From: Candidatus Aenigmatarchaeota archaeon
Lineage (GTDB): Archaea > Aenigmatarchaeota > Aenigmatarchaeia > CG10238-14 > SCSR01
Reading direction: 5' to 3'
Assembly (NCBI GenBank): GCA_030017875.1
Contig: JASEGQ010000002.1
Span: 1 to 43,195 of the forward strand
Length of the DNA: 43,195 nt
Below, piece by piece: positions 24,300-31,370 of this stretch (position 1 is its first letter; every line of letters begins with the position of its first letter). The notes beneath the pieces were generated by a model. The model saw nothing but the letters and a program-made list of their open reading frames with translations. It did not search any database and was not told the DNA's origin. The position numbers and the translations under genes are program-made.

Positions 24300-25070
24300 A
24301 TGAAAAGAATTGAATTTGAGAGAATGTTGGAAGAAGTAGGGTTAACGAAAAGCGAATCAAAAGTTTATTTAGCTTTGCTTGAGCTTGGAATGTCGACAAA
24401 AACGCCTATACTGAGAAAATCTATGGTCTCCTCTTCAATAATCTATGAGATTCTCGAAAAATTGGTCAGAAAAGGCTTAGCTTCCTCGATAGTAATAGAT
24501 AAAACAAAATATTTCCAAGCAAACGAGCCCTCCATGCTTCTGGAATTTTTGGAAAGGGATAAGAGAAAGATCGATGAAAGAATAAAAATTGTTAAAAAAT
24601 TTATCCCTTTGCTTAGGTTGAAAAAAGAAATCAAAGAAGAAATGCTTTTTGCAAGCATCTACAAAGGTTTAAACGGGCTCAAAGCAATGCTTGAGGAAGT
24701 TGTGGAAGAAGAGTTTAAGAAGAATAAGACAAAACAATGGCTTGCGATGGGAGTTACAGCTTACAAGAAAGAATCTTTTAACAGATTTTGGATAAATTGG
24801 CATGGCAAGATAAGACCTAAGTATAAAGTTAAAGCACAGTTTATCTTTTGCGAAAGAGGTACGAAATATTTCCATGAATTGAGAAAAACACCTTTAACCG
24901 AAGTTAGATATGTCCTATCTTCAACCCCAGTTTGTGTTACGGTTGTGGGGAGTAGAACACTTATAATGAAATACACAGACATACCATCTTTTCTTCTCAT
25001 AAGAAGCGAAGATGTTGCAAATTCATTTACACAATTTTTTAATGTTATATGGAAAAGTGCGAAAATGTGA
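24300..25070 (+). CDS. TrmB-family transcriptional regulator
   Basis: TrmB proteins are archaeal sugar- or stress-sensing regulators. The N-terminal winged helix is clear: GLTKSESKVYLALLELGMSTKTPILRKSMVSSSIIYEILEKLVRKGLASSIVIDKTKYFQANEP. A helical linker (KRKIDERIKIVKKFIPLLRLKKE) and an effector domain of about 140 residues follow (LFASIYKGLNGLKAMLEEVVEE...). The length of 256 is at the short end of the family. It is the only plus-strand gene within the ribosomal block and is probably part of an inserted cassette. Confidence 0.82.
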   Translation: MKRIEFERMLEEVGLTKSESKVYLALLELGMSTKTPILRKSMVSSSIIYEILEKLVRKGLASSIVIDKTKYFQANEPSMLLEFLERDKRKIDERIKIVKKFIPLLRLKKEIKEEMLFASIYKGLNGLKAMLEEVVEEEFKKNKTKQWLAMGVTAYKKESFNRFWINWHGKIRPKYKVKAQFIFCERGTKYFHELRKTPLTEVRYVLSSTPVCVTVVGSRTLIMKYTDIPSFLLIRSEDVANSFTQFFNVIWKSAKM

Positions 25071-25099
25071 GACAATTACTTTATTTTTTAAGGAAAATG

Positions 25100-25852
25100 T
25101 TATTTAACCAAATTTCTCAAAGCCTTAGCACTATTAAATGCTTTGACCAACAAAAATTTAATGTTTTCCTTTGTTGGGTAGGAAATATTAACAGAAAGGT
25201 TTAAGGCTCGATTAAAAGCTTCTCCTATTTTTTCTGGATAAACATTAACCAAGTTTAAAACATCTTTATCATAAACACTTCCATTCTCATAAATAGCAAC
25301 AACATTCAAGCTGACTTCCATCGGTTCTATCCCAAGTTTTCTCAAAACAGAAGCCAGCTCTTTTTTAATTTTCTCACCTTTTTTCGCAACAACAACATCC
25401 TTTTTTACTGCAACTTTTCCTTCTTCGACTCCGGCAGGGATGCCCGCTTTTGATAATTCGCTTATAACTGGACCTGGTAAAAGACTTGTTGGTCCAGCAG
25501 AAACGAGTATGTCACTTATAGCAATATCACCCTCTTTTGCAGGAGATGGAGATTTGAGTTGACTTATCATTTTATAAAATTTAAAGGGCTCAAGCGTGGT
25601 AAAAACCAATGCAGGTTGCTGTGGAATTAGCTCTTCTAGTTTGCTTATGTTCTCTTTCTTTGCATTTTTAATTGCAAGTTTTATCATCGATTTTTTACTC
25701 ATTTTTATCATAGTTTTGCCACTGATCTTTTTCTTTATCTCCTGAAGTTGTTTGCTCGGAAGTTTAAACATGTCTATAACTCCGATTACAGGATATTTTT
25801 CAATTAGCTTCTTTAGCTCCTCAACCTCTCTGATTTTTTCATCTCTAACCAT
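25100..25852 (-). CDS. rpl10: Ribosomal protein uL10 / P0
   Basis: P0 anchors L12 dimers to 23S rRNA. The RNA-binding domain (VEELKKLIEKYPVIGVIDMFKLPSKQLQEIKKK) and insertion domain (GDIAISDILVSAGPTSLLPGPVISELSKAGIPAGVEEGKVAVKKDVVV) match archaeal P0. At 250 residues it is clearly shorter than most archaeal forms (~310-340) and lacks the acidic C-terminal tail and part of the helical spine that holds L12. Its end (KALRNLVK) differs from the relic tail next to L12 (KSLERIGGVR). It starts 2 nt after the L1 stop. The L11-L1-L10-L12 order is kept apart from insertions. Confidence 0.92.
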   Translation of the reverse strand: MVRDEKIREVEELKKLIEKYPVIGVIDMFKLPSKQLQEIKKKISGKTMIKMSKKSMIKLAIKNAKKENISKLEELIPQQPALVFTTLEPFKFYKMISQLKSPSPAKEGDIAISDILVSAGPTSLLPGPVISELSKAGIPAGVEEGKVAVKKDVVVAKKGEKIKKELASVLRKLGIEPMEVSLNVVAIYENGSVYDKDVLNLVNVYPEKIGEAFNRALNLSVNISYPTKENIKFLLVKAFNSAKALRNLVK

Positions 25853-25854
25853 TT

Positions 25855-26472
25855 TTATGCCTCAATCCTTACAGGCTTGCTCATCGTGAGTTTGAGCAAA
25901 ATCTTTCCTATGTTATGTTTGCCTTTTGGTAGTCTTCCTTCCAAAAATTTTATCACAGCTTCAATATTTTCAGCAATTTTTTCGTCTTCCATTTTTTCAT
26001 TCCCTACTGAGCATTGGATCACTGGCGAGTCTTTGACTCTTATTCTTACTGATTTTTTATAACTTTCAACTAGAGTCCTCACATCACCAGTTATTAGTTT
26101 TGGCATCTTCCCCCTTGGTGCTAAGAACTGGCCTAAAGTCTTACCAACTAACGGCATTAGCTTAGGTTCGGCCAAGAAAAAATCCGTATTTTTGATAAGC
26201 TTTTTAGTCTCTCTTTTGTTTTTTGCTAATTTTTCTATTCCAGAGCTAGTCAAAATTTCGCAACCAACATCTTTTACGCTATCAGAAAATAGTACTACCC
26301 TTGCTTCATCTCCTCTACCGTTAGGGAGGATCAAATCTTCAGTAAATTTGTTCTCAGGTTTTTTTGTGTCAAATTCACTTAGGCTAACAATTAGATCAAA
26401 GTTTTGAGAGAAATTCCTCTTCTTTGCCTTTTCTCTCAATTCTTTTATTGCAGCTAATATTTTTTCGGTCAT
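25855..26472 (-). CDS. rpl1: Ribosomal protein uL1
   Basis: L1 forms the mobile stalk at the tRNA exit site and in archaea represses its own operon. Characteristic segments: NFDLIVSLSEFDTKKPENKFTEDLILPNGRGDEARVVLFSD at the N-terminus, LMPLVGKTLGQFLAPRGKMPKLI in the centre, and LPKGKHNIGKILLKLTMSKPVRI at the end. The start ATG 26472 (MTEKILAAIKEL) follows CAGGAGGTCTGC, a strong ribosome-binding site; a longer frame to 26514 has none. Confidence 0.94.
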   Translation of the reverse strand: MTEKILAAIKELREKAKKRNFSQNFDLIVSLSEFDTKKPENKFTEDLILPNGRGDEARVVLFSDSVKDVGCEILTSSGIEKLAKNKRETKKLIKNTDFFLAEPKLMPLVGKTLGQFLAPRGKMPKLITGDVRTLVESYKKSVRIRVKDSPVIQCSVGNEKMEDEKIAENIEAVIKFLEGRLPKGKHNIGKILLKLTMSKPVRIEA

Positions 26473-26510
26473 GCAGACCTCCTGCCGAAGCAGTAAATTT
26501 CTTTTATGTT

Positions 26511-26819
26511 TCAAACTTTAAAAAGGTTTTTTAAATACTTATCTAACTCACTCATACAATAGTCTGTTGCTATATGTGTTAATGCAGATATCGTACCCTT
26601 CTTACCTCCTGTCAAGTATCCAACTATTACAGCTGATATAGGATCATGAAAAAGTATTCTGTGCTTCCTACCAAGAAATTTATATGGAAGGTCGATCAGA
26701 TAATGTACTCTTTCGCAAGAGTCGTTAACAATAGCTCTGCTTATTTTCTTATGGATGTTTCTGTTCGGCATAGAAAGATTAAGCATAAATCCAATATATA
26801 GAGTTTTCTTACTACTCAC
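26511..26819 (-). CDS. Uncharacterised small protein between L11 and L1
   Basis: About 85-102 residues depending on start (GTG 26819 or Met at MPNRNIHKKISR). The sequence is rich in His and aromatics: VHYLIDLPYKFLGRKHRILFHDPISAVIVGYLTGG...ALTHIATDYCMSELDKY. The H-R-x-x-F-H-D and T-H-x-x-x-D pattern recalls membrane-linked metal-dependent hydrolases of the DUF457 type, but the protein is too small for confidence. It interrupts the usual L11-L1 junction and is preceded by a possible relic of the L11 end. Confidence 0.5.
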   Translation of the reverse strand: MSSKKTLYIGFMLNLSMPNRNIHKKISRAIVNDSCERVHYLIDLPYKFLGRKHRILFHDPISAVIVGYLTGGKKGTISALTHIATDYCMSELDKYLKNLFKV

Positions 26820-26835
26820 TGTGGTAAAAATCTTG

Positions 26836-26910
26836 TTATTTCAAAATATCGTTCCATTTGTCTCTGTCAATTCCTTTTATCATATCTTTAATTAGCCCTC
26901 TTCCGATAGT
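26836..26910 (-). pseudogene. Possible relic of an rpl11 3' end
   Basis: A stop-bounded frame reads TIGRGLIKDMIKGIDRDKWNDILK then TAA. The true L11 tail is KKAKEIISEVNEGKWDHLFK. Shared features are the I-x-x-(I/V)-x-x-x-K-W-x-x-(L/I)-x-K spacing and the KW-D core. It sits 38 nt beyond the real L11 stop. By analogy with the L10 relic it may mark another insertion, but the match is weak. Confidence 0.35.
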
Positions 26911-26948
26911 TTACAACTAATTTAGCATATAACAGATAAGATCAAAAA

Positions 26949-27446
26949 TTATTTGAACAAATGATCCCATTTACCTTCATTTACCTCGCTTATTATTTCT
27001 TTAGCTTTCTTACCTTCTACGGTAATAGGCATACTTGCAGCAGTTCCAAGTACTAATTTTACAGCAGATTTTAAATCTTTGGCTAAGAAATTTTCCATCT
27101 TTAGTTTAGCTATCTTCAAAATTTTTTCCATTTTCAAGTCACCAACTGAAGTTTTGCCAGCTGTTTTTTCTTCCTCTGTGATCTTAGCAACCTCTATTCC
27201 CAATTCTTTTTTAATCAGGCTAGATACTGGAGGGGTGCCGACCTTTATCTCATATTCCTTTGTTCTTTTGTCGACAACAATTTTAACTGGGACTTTCATT
27301 CCAGAATATTCTTTTGTCCTTTCATTTATCTGTTTGAAAATTTCTCCGATGTTCAATTTATAAGCTGACAACTTAGAAGCAGTAGTAGGCCCTGGTGAAG
27401 CTTTATCTCCTTCTATTAGCAGTTCAATAGTTTCTTTCTCTGTCAT
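26949..27446 (-). CDS. rpl11: Ribosomal protein uL11
   Basis: L11 forms the GTPase centre base with 23S rRNA. The N-terminal domain has the Pro-rich start GDKASPGPTTASKLSAYKLNIGEIFKQINERTKEYSGMKVPVKI. The C-terminal RNA-binding domain contains AKDLKSAVKLVLGTAASMPITVEGKKAKEI, typical of the family. The start at ATG 27446 (MTEKETIELL) follows AAGGTTG. The last residues GKWDHLFK match the usual archaeal end. Spt5 lies 8 nt upstream on the same strand. Confidence 0.94.
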   Translation of the reverse strand: MTEKETIELLIEGDKASPGPTTASKLSAYKLNIGEIFKQINERTKEYSGMKVPVKIVVDKRTKEYEIKVGTPPVSSLIKKELGIEVAKITEEEKTAGKTSVGDLKMEKILKIAKLKMENFLAKDLKSAVKLVLGTAASMPITVEGKKAKEIISEVNEGKWDHLFK

Positions 27447-27454
27447 TTTCAACC

Positions 27455-27898
27455 TTATGGTTTCTTAACTTTTTCTAAAATTTTTATGAACTCGACTGAA
27501 ATCGTGATCGGTATTGGCACGGTTACGTCAAGCAACTCTATAACTGATTCACGTTTTGTTTTGTCGTATCTCACAACCTTTCCCTTCTCCCCTTTGAAAG
27601 GCCCACCTATTATTTCCACAGTATCACCAACATCTAGCTCGATTTCAACAGCTGTCGGCTCCAAAAACCTTTGAATTTCTTTTAGCTCAACAGGAGTTTT
27701 TATTATACCACGAACATGGGGAACCATTTGCACAGCTTTCTCTATGTCTTTTATTTCGCCCTCAACAAATACGTATCCCTTTATCTCTTCTGGATGAACC
27801 AAAGCTCGAATGTCAAGAGCTTGAGATTTTGCTTTAGATGCAATTGCATCTAAAACTATGTTTTCCCTTCCAGCAACAGTTTTGACCGTGTATATCAT
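27455..27898 (-). CDS. spt5: Transcription elongation factor Spt5 (NusG homologue)
   Basis: Spt5 clamps RNA polymerase for processivity. The NGN domain spans residues 1-80 (MIYTVKTVAGRENIVLDAIASKA...KGYVFVEGEIKDIEKAVQMVPHVRGII), and the KOW domain follows (VGDTVEIIGGPFKGEKGKVVRYDKTKRESVIELLD). It starts at ATG 27898, four nt after the SecE stop; a longer frame inside secE is unlikely. SecE-Spt5-L11 is a conserved archaeal order. The small partner Spt4 is not in this window. Confidence 0.95.
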   Translation of the reverse strand: MIYTVKTVAGRENIVLDAIASKAKSQALDIRALVHPEEIKGYVFVEGEIKDIEKAVQMVPHVRGIIKTPVELKEIQRFLEPTAVEIELDVGDTVEIIGGPFKGEKGKVVRYDKTKRESVIELLDVTVPIPITISVEFIKILEKVKKP

Positions 27899-27902
27899 GC
27901 GA

Positions 27903-28076
27903 TCACAGACCAATTAAAATCGCTATCATGTAAATCAAAAAACCGATTATTCCGATTATTCCAATCCCTATCAAACATATTCTCGCCGTAGAAAAAAATT
28001 CTTCCCTGTCAGGCTTTTTACTTATCGATAGCACTCTTTTATAATTTTGTAGAGTTTCTTTTATCCTCAAGTTCAT
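27903..28076 (-). CDS. secE: Preprotein translocase subunit SecE / Sss1
   Basis: A 57-residue protein, MNLRIKETLQNYKRVLSISKKP then DREEFFSTARICLIGIGIIGIIGFLIYMIAILIGL. This is the single-helix gamma subunit of the Sec translocon: an amphipathic helix with the (K)KP-x-x-x-EF motif followed by one membrane helix. Size, motif and position immediately before spt5 and after ftsZ agree with archaeal gene order. It is too short for standard length filters. Confidence 0.92.
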   Translation of the reverse strand: MNLRIKETLQNYKRVLSISKKPDREEFFSTARICLIGIGIIGIIGFLIYMIAILIGL

Positions 28077-28094
28077 TTTTTCACTGGATAAGAA

Positions 28095-30290
28095 TTAACT
28101 TAAGAATTCCACGCCCAAAATCTTTTCTATATCCTTCTTCTCTTCAGCAGTCCAAGGCTTTTCAGGTCCGAATATCTGGGGAGATTTTACTCCTGTTACT
28201 ATCAGCAACGCTCTTACCGCATCTCCCAACTCTTTTGCTATCTGTGCCCCCCAAATAATTTTTGCATTCGGAGCTAGCTTCGTTGACACAGCTTCGCATA
28301 TCTGTTGAGCCTCTTTTATTGTCACGTCTGGCCCTCCCATCACGTTTATTAGCGCTCCCTTCGCACCATTTATGTCAACTGTTATCAGAGGATTATTTAT
28401 TGCCTTTTCCACAGCTTCAAGAGCTCTGTTCTCTGTATCGCTCTCACCCATTCCTATCATCGCTAGCCCACCTTCTGACATCACCGCTCTCACGTCAGCA
28501 AAGTCTAGATTTACCAGGCCTGGCTTAGTTACAAGCTCTGCTATTCCCTTTACTGCATTAACCAAGATTTCATCTGCAACCTTGAAGGCTGTTACCAAGC
28601 TCACATCAGGAACTATTTCCAAAAGCTTGTCGTTTGGTATAACTATCAGAGTATCAGTAACAGTTTCTAAATTTGATAGTCCTTCGCGAGCGTTTTGCAT
28701 CCTCTGTTTTCCCTCCATGCTAAAAGGCAAAGTCACTATGGCAACTGTTAAGGCTCCCATCTTCTTTGTGATATCAGCTATTATCGGTAAGCTTCCTGTT
28801 CCTGTATTATGTACAAGGAAACCTTCGGAAACAAAATTGTGGCTATCTTTTACAGTTATGTCAAATACTTCTTCTTCTCCAACCTCCTTTACTGATTCAA
28901 TTCTAGCAAAGCCAAAATTCTTAAAGAATTCAGAATAAGGCCCGTAATATCCACACAAAAATTCCTTATCCCTTTCTCTCGTCTTCTCTAATTTTTCGTT
29001 TAATTGATGAGGCTTGTAAATCCTTATGTTCCAGAATGTAGCTTTTATTTTTTGTTTAGAGTTAAGAAGTTTTAATTCTCTTGTTCTTTTTGCAATGTTA
29101 CTCGTTCTTAATTCAATATAATCACATAAAACTTTTAATTGCCTAATAAGCCTTTCGCTCTTCATTTCAAATCTAAGCTCTTTTCCTTTTTCATTTTTCT
29201 TCCTTTGCCTGTAGCAAGAGTCAGCTAGCCCGAGTATTAGTTCTTTTTTGAGTGAATTTGGCAATTCAAATACCCATGGAGGAATTTCTTTTTCTCCAGC
29301 TTGTTTTTTAAATCCTAGCTTTTCTAGAAGTTCGTATACTTGCTTAGAGTTAACATAATACAAGCTGTCACTCTTTCTCATTTTAAGGCCAAATACTTTT
29401 TTCATTAGGTTGATGTATTTTAGGTTGATTTCCTCGTATTCTGATGGATAGAAACAAATTTTCCAACTATCTTTACTTTTTGTTATCCAACTATCACCGA
29501 GTAAAAATCCAAATAATCTACAAAAATCTTCAGTTGGGTAAAATTCTAAATTTGACGAAAGTTCTTTATTTTCTGGTATTTTTCTTAAAACGACAACTAA
29601 ATCACCGCGCTTTAAAGATTCTGCAGGTACCCATTGAAGTGCATATCTAGAGAATCTTCCACGTTTATCCAGGCTTTTTGGTATTACTTTGAGGAATGGA
29701 TGGTCGTAGGAAGCAACTAACGTATGGCTTTTTGTTTTCACTTCAAATACTTTTTTAATTCCAGTTTTCATTGCAGCAACAACAGGCTTCTTAACAATTC
29801 TTCCGTTGTCTAGGGAATACACAAAACTGCCTGGCCTAATTGAGTCTATCCTGACAGGTCCATCCGGATTTGTATATATTAACGAGCTGGCTCGAAGACA
29901 CCCACCACCTAAACCACAAGTCAAAAATACCATGTCTGCCCCTCTCAACGCTTTTTTTATATCTTCTTTGCTCTCTTTTGCAGCCTCCATTCCGATTTTT
30001 GGGTCAGCTCCTGCTCCCAAGCCACCAGTGAGCTCTTTTCCTATCAAAACCTTTACGTCAGCGTCTGTGTAGAGCAAGTCTTGAGCGTCTGTGTTAACTG
30101 CTATTGTCTCTGCCCCAACAATACCAACCTGCATGAGTCTTGTGATAGTGTTATTTCCTGCCCCACCAGCTCCAACAACTTTTATCTGTGTCTTTCTTCT
30201 CTCGAGTATTGATCTGAGCTCTTCGTCCATTTCAGTAGTTTTTGTAGTAGCCGAGGGTTTTTCAACTAGTTGTCTTATTCCCATAATCAT
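28095..30290 (-). CDS. ftsZ: Cell-division GTPase FtsZ carrying an intein
   Basis: FtsZ forms the division ring. Host parts: KVVGAGGAGNNTITRLM, NTDAQDL, KELTGGLGAGADPKIGMEAA, DMVFLTCGLGGG, then after the intein TGTGSLPIIADI, NDKLLEIVPDVSLVTAFKVADE and DFADVRAVM. The tubulin signature GGGTGTGS is split after the third Gly (about residue 131) by a 365-residue intein; without it the protein is 367 residues, a normal size. Splicing must occur before FtsZ can bind GTP. The start is at GTG/ATG 30293-30284 (MMIMG). It lies upstream of secE-spt5 in the same operon. Confidence 0.95.
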   Translation of the reverse strand: MIMGIRQLVEKPSATTKTTEMDEELRSILERRKTQIKVVGAGGAGNNTITRLMQVGIVGAETIAVNTDAQDLLYTDADVKVLIGKELTGGLGAGADPKIGMEAAKESKEDIKKALRGADMVFLTCGLGGGCLRASSLIYTNPDGPVRIDSIRPGSFVYSLDNGRIVKKPVVAAMKTGIKKVFEVKTKSHTLVASYDHPFLKVIPKSLDKRGRFSRYALQWVPAESLKRGDLVVVLRKIPENKELSSNLEFYPTEDFCRLFGFLLGDSWITKSKDSWKICFYPSEYEEINLKYINLMKKVFGLKMRKSDSLYYVNSKQVYELLEKLGFKKQAGEKEIPPWVFELPNSLKKELILGLADSCYRQRKKNEKGKELRFEMKSERLIRQLKVLCDYIELRTSNIAKRTRELKLLNSKQKIKATFWNIRIYKPHQLNEKLEKTRERDKEFLCGYYGPYSEFFKNFGFARIESVKEVGEEEVFDITVKDSHNFVSEGFLVHNTGTGSLPIIADITKKMGALTVAIVTLPFSMEGKQRMQNAREGLSNLETVTDTLIVIPNDKLLEIVPDVSLVTAFKVADEILVNAVKGIAELVTKPGLVNLDFADVRAVMSEGGLAMIGMGESDTENRALEAVEKAINNPLITVDINGAKGALINVMGGPDVTIKEAQQICEAVSTKLAPNAKIIWGAQIAKELGDAVRALLIVTGVKSPQIFGPEKPWTAEEKKDIEKILGVEFLS
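28806..29900 (-). mobile_element. Intein in FtsZ GTP-binding loop
   Basis: The intein begins Cys-Leu (CLRASSLIYTNPDGPVRIDS, block A), has the block B motif HTLVASYDHPFLKV, and ends FDITVKDSHNFVSEGFLVHN (blocks F and G). The next host residue is Thr, a valid nucleophile. A LAGLIDADG-type endonuclease lies between: LFGFLLGDSWIT (block C) and LILGLADSCYR (block E). In block E the usual catalytic D-A-D-G reads A-D-S-C, so one acidic site may be altered. Position in the most conserved FtsZ motif is typical of inteins. Confidence 0.93.
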
Positions 30291-30325
30291 CACTGATATT
30301 AATTCCGAGATACAAAAATAAATGC

Positions 30326-30988
30326 TTATTCAAAGATATCAACAAATTTAATCTTTTCTATCCCAGAAATCCATTTTTTTATAGTTCTTGCTATTAAGCT
30401 CTTTACCTCTGTAGTTAGGTTGTATTTGATCTTAAATTCTATTTCAACTTCTTTTTCGTTTAACTTAACGTCTATGCTCTCTTTTTCTATCGAAGTAAAA
30501 TAAAACACGATCGCTTCTATTTTCTCCTTTTTATCTTCTATCTTTTTTACAATTTCCAGTTCATACTCCAAAGTCTTTCCAGCCAAAGGATGATTGAAAT
30601 CAACCCTTACTCTTCCGCCAGAAATGCTAATTACTCTTCCCTTTATTCCGTTAATTACAATTATCGATCCAACCTCTGGTTTTATGTTCTGCTCTTTGAA
30701 TTTTGCTTCTGGTATTAGCTTTACCAACTCAGGATTTCTTTCACCAAATGCCTTTTCTGGTTTTATCTCTACTTTCCTCTTTTCTTTAACTTTCATTTCT
30801 TTGAGTGCTTCGTTCAAGCCTGGCAAGATAAAATCTGCATCGACAATTATAGGAACAGGCTTGTACTTGAAATTTTGATTAAAAACATTTTCTTTTTTTG
30901 CTACATCTTCTCTTGTTAGGTCAAAAATTTCCCCAGAATCTTTTATTCTTCCAACATAATTTATGTAGACAAAATCCCCGGAATTCAT
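30326..30988 (-). CDS. FKBP-type peptidyl-prolyl isomerase (SlyD-like)
   Basis: The protein starts MNSGDFVYINYVGRIKDSGEIFDLT, the first strand of SlyD-like FKBPs. The FKBP part is interrupted by an IF (insert-in-flap) domain: PEKAFGERNPELVKLIPEAKFKE then GSIIVINGIKGRVISISGGRVRVDFNHPLAGKTLEYELEIV. FNHPLAGK is the family hallmark. An extra C-terminal domain of about 70 residues (IEAIVFYFTSIEKESIDVKL..) follows, as in long archaeal forms. These enzymes speed proline isomerisation and act as chaperones. Its ATG abuts the stop of the preceding zinc protein. Confidence 0.92.
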   Translation of the reverse strand: MNSGDFVYINYVGRIKDSGEIFDLTREDVAKKENVFNQNFKYKPVPIIVDADFILPGLNEALKEMKVKEKRKVEIKPEKAFGERNPELVKLIPEAKFKEQNIKPEVGSIIVINGIKGRVISISGGRVRVDFNHPLAGKTLEYELEIVKKIEDKKEKIEAIVFYFTSIEKESIDVKLNEKEVEIEFKIKYNLTTEVKSLIARTIKKWISGIEKIKFVDIFE

Positions 30989-31144
30989 TTATTTCACTCT
31001 TTTAATTCCACAAATTTTACAAGTACCTGTTTTAGGGTCTATACAAATGGAGCAGCACCTGCTACGGCAAGCTTTGCATGTGTAGAGACCAGGTGAAAAC
31101 TTACCACAAGCAGCACAATTGCCTCCTACTGCAAAATCAATCAC
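30989..31144 (-). CDS. Small Cys-rich zinc protein
   Basis: Fifty-one residues from GTG 31144 (V-I-D-F-A-V-G-G-N). Cys pairs: CAAC, CKAC, CCSIC and CKIC, arranged as two ribbon-like sites (GNCAACGKFSPGLYTCKAC; SRCCSICIDPKTGTCKICG). The stop TAA abuts the FKBP ATG, so both are probably translated together. No ATG is available; the GTG lies in AGAGGTG, so the start is uncertain. The density of CxxC motifs makes it very likely to be a real gene. Confidence 0.6.
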   Translation of the reverse strand: MIDFAVGGNCAACGKFSPGLYTCKACRSRCCSICIDPKTGTCKICGIKRVK

Positions 31145-31233
31145 CTCTAAAATATTTACAAAAAAGATAATTAAAGATTTAAAATAGTGCGGGAGGTGGG
31201 ATTTGAACCCACGAACTCACTAAGAGACAGGAT

Positions 31234-31247
31234 CTCCTATGTCTGGC
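31234..31247 (-). other. 14-nt canonical 37/38 intron of tRNA-Leu
   Basis: Intron GCCAGACATAGGAG. Exon CTTA (nt 32-35) pairs with intron TAGG (one T-G pair). The bulges are AG|G and AG|A; layout 1+7+4+2. This is the standard archaeal intron site but near the lower size limit. Confidence 0.85.
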
Positions 31248-31254
31248 CTTAAGT

Positions 31255-31269
31255 TTCGTATCTTACGAA
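31255..31269 (-). other. 15-nt intron at position 30/31 of tRNA-Leu
   Basis: Insert TTCGTAAGATACGAA, a perfect 6-bp inverted repeat with loop AGA. Removing it joins CAGG to ACTTAAG and completes the anticodon stem CAGGA/TCCTG. BHB pairing is imperfect: exon CGCA with intron TACG has one C-A mismatch; bulges GG|T and AA|A; layout 1+8+4+2. Confidence 0.75.
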
Positions 31270-31294
31270 CCTGCGCCTTTAACCAGACTTGGCT

Positions 31295-31307
31295 TTGGGG
31301 TAAAAAT
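31295..31307 (-). other. 13-nt intron at position 8/9 of tRNA-Leu
   Basis: Intron ATTTTTACCCCAA. Exon GGGG (nt 3-6) pairs with intron CCCC. The bulges are GT|A and AA|A; layout 1+6+4+2. Splicing gives GCGGGGG-TA-GCC, the canonical acceptor/D-arm junction. The cut can slide by one A without changing the product. Confidence 0.82.
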
Positions 31308-31370
31308 ACCCCCGCATTCCCCCCGCTTGGTAATATCAAACATTTTAATATATAAAAATTGTGAGAAGAA

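Larger units (their letters stand above)
31188..31315 (-). tRNA. tRNA-Leu(UAA) with three micro-introns
   Basis: A class II tRNA gene of 128 nt. Removing 13, 15 and 14 nt leaves 86 nt: acceptor GCGGGGG/CTCCCGC with A73, T8-A9, D arm GCCAAGTCTGGTTAAAGGC, anticodon stem CAGGA/TCCTG with loop CTTAAGA (anticodon TAA), a variable arm CTC-TTAGT-GAG, and T arm GTGGG-TTCAAAT-CCCAC. Without splicing, neither the anticodon stem nor the 8-10 junction can form. A partial duplicate of the 5' end (GCGGGGGGAAT) lies just upstream at 31316-31326. Confidence 0.93.
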
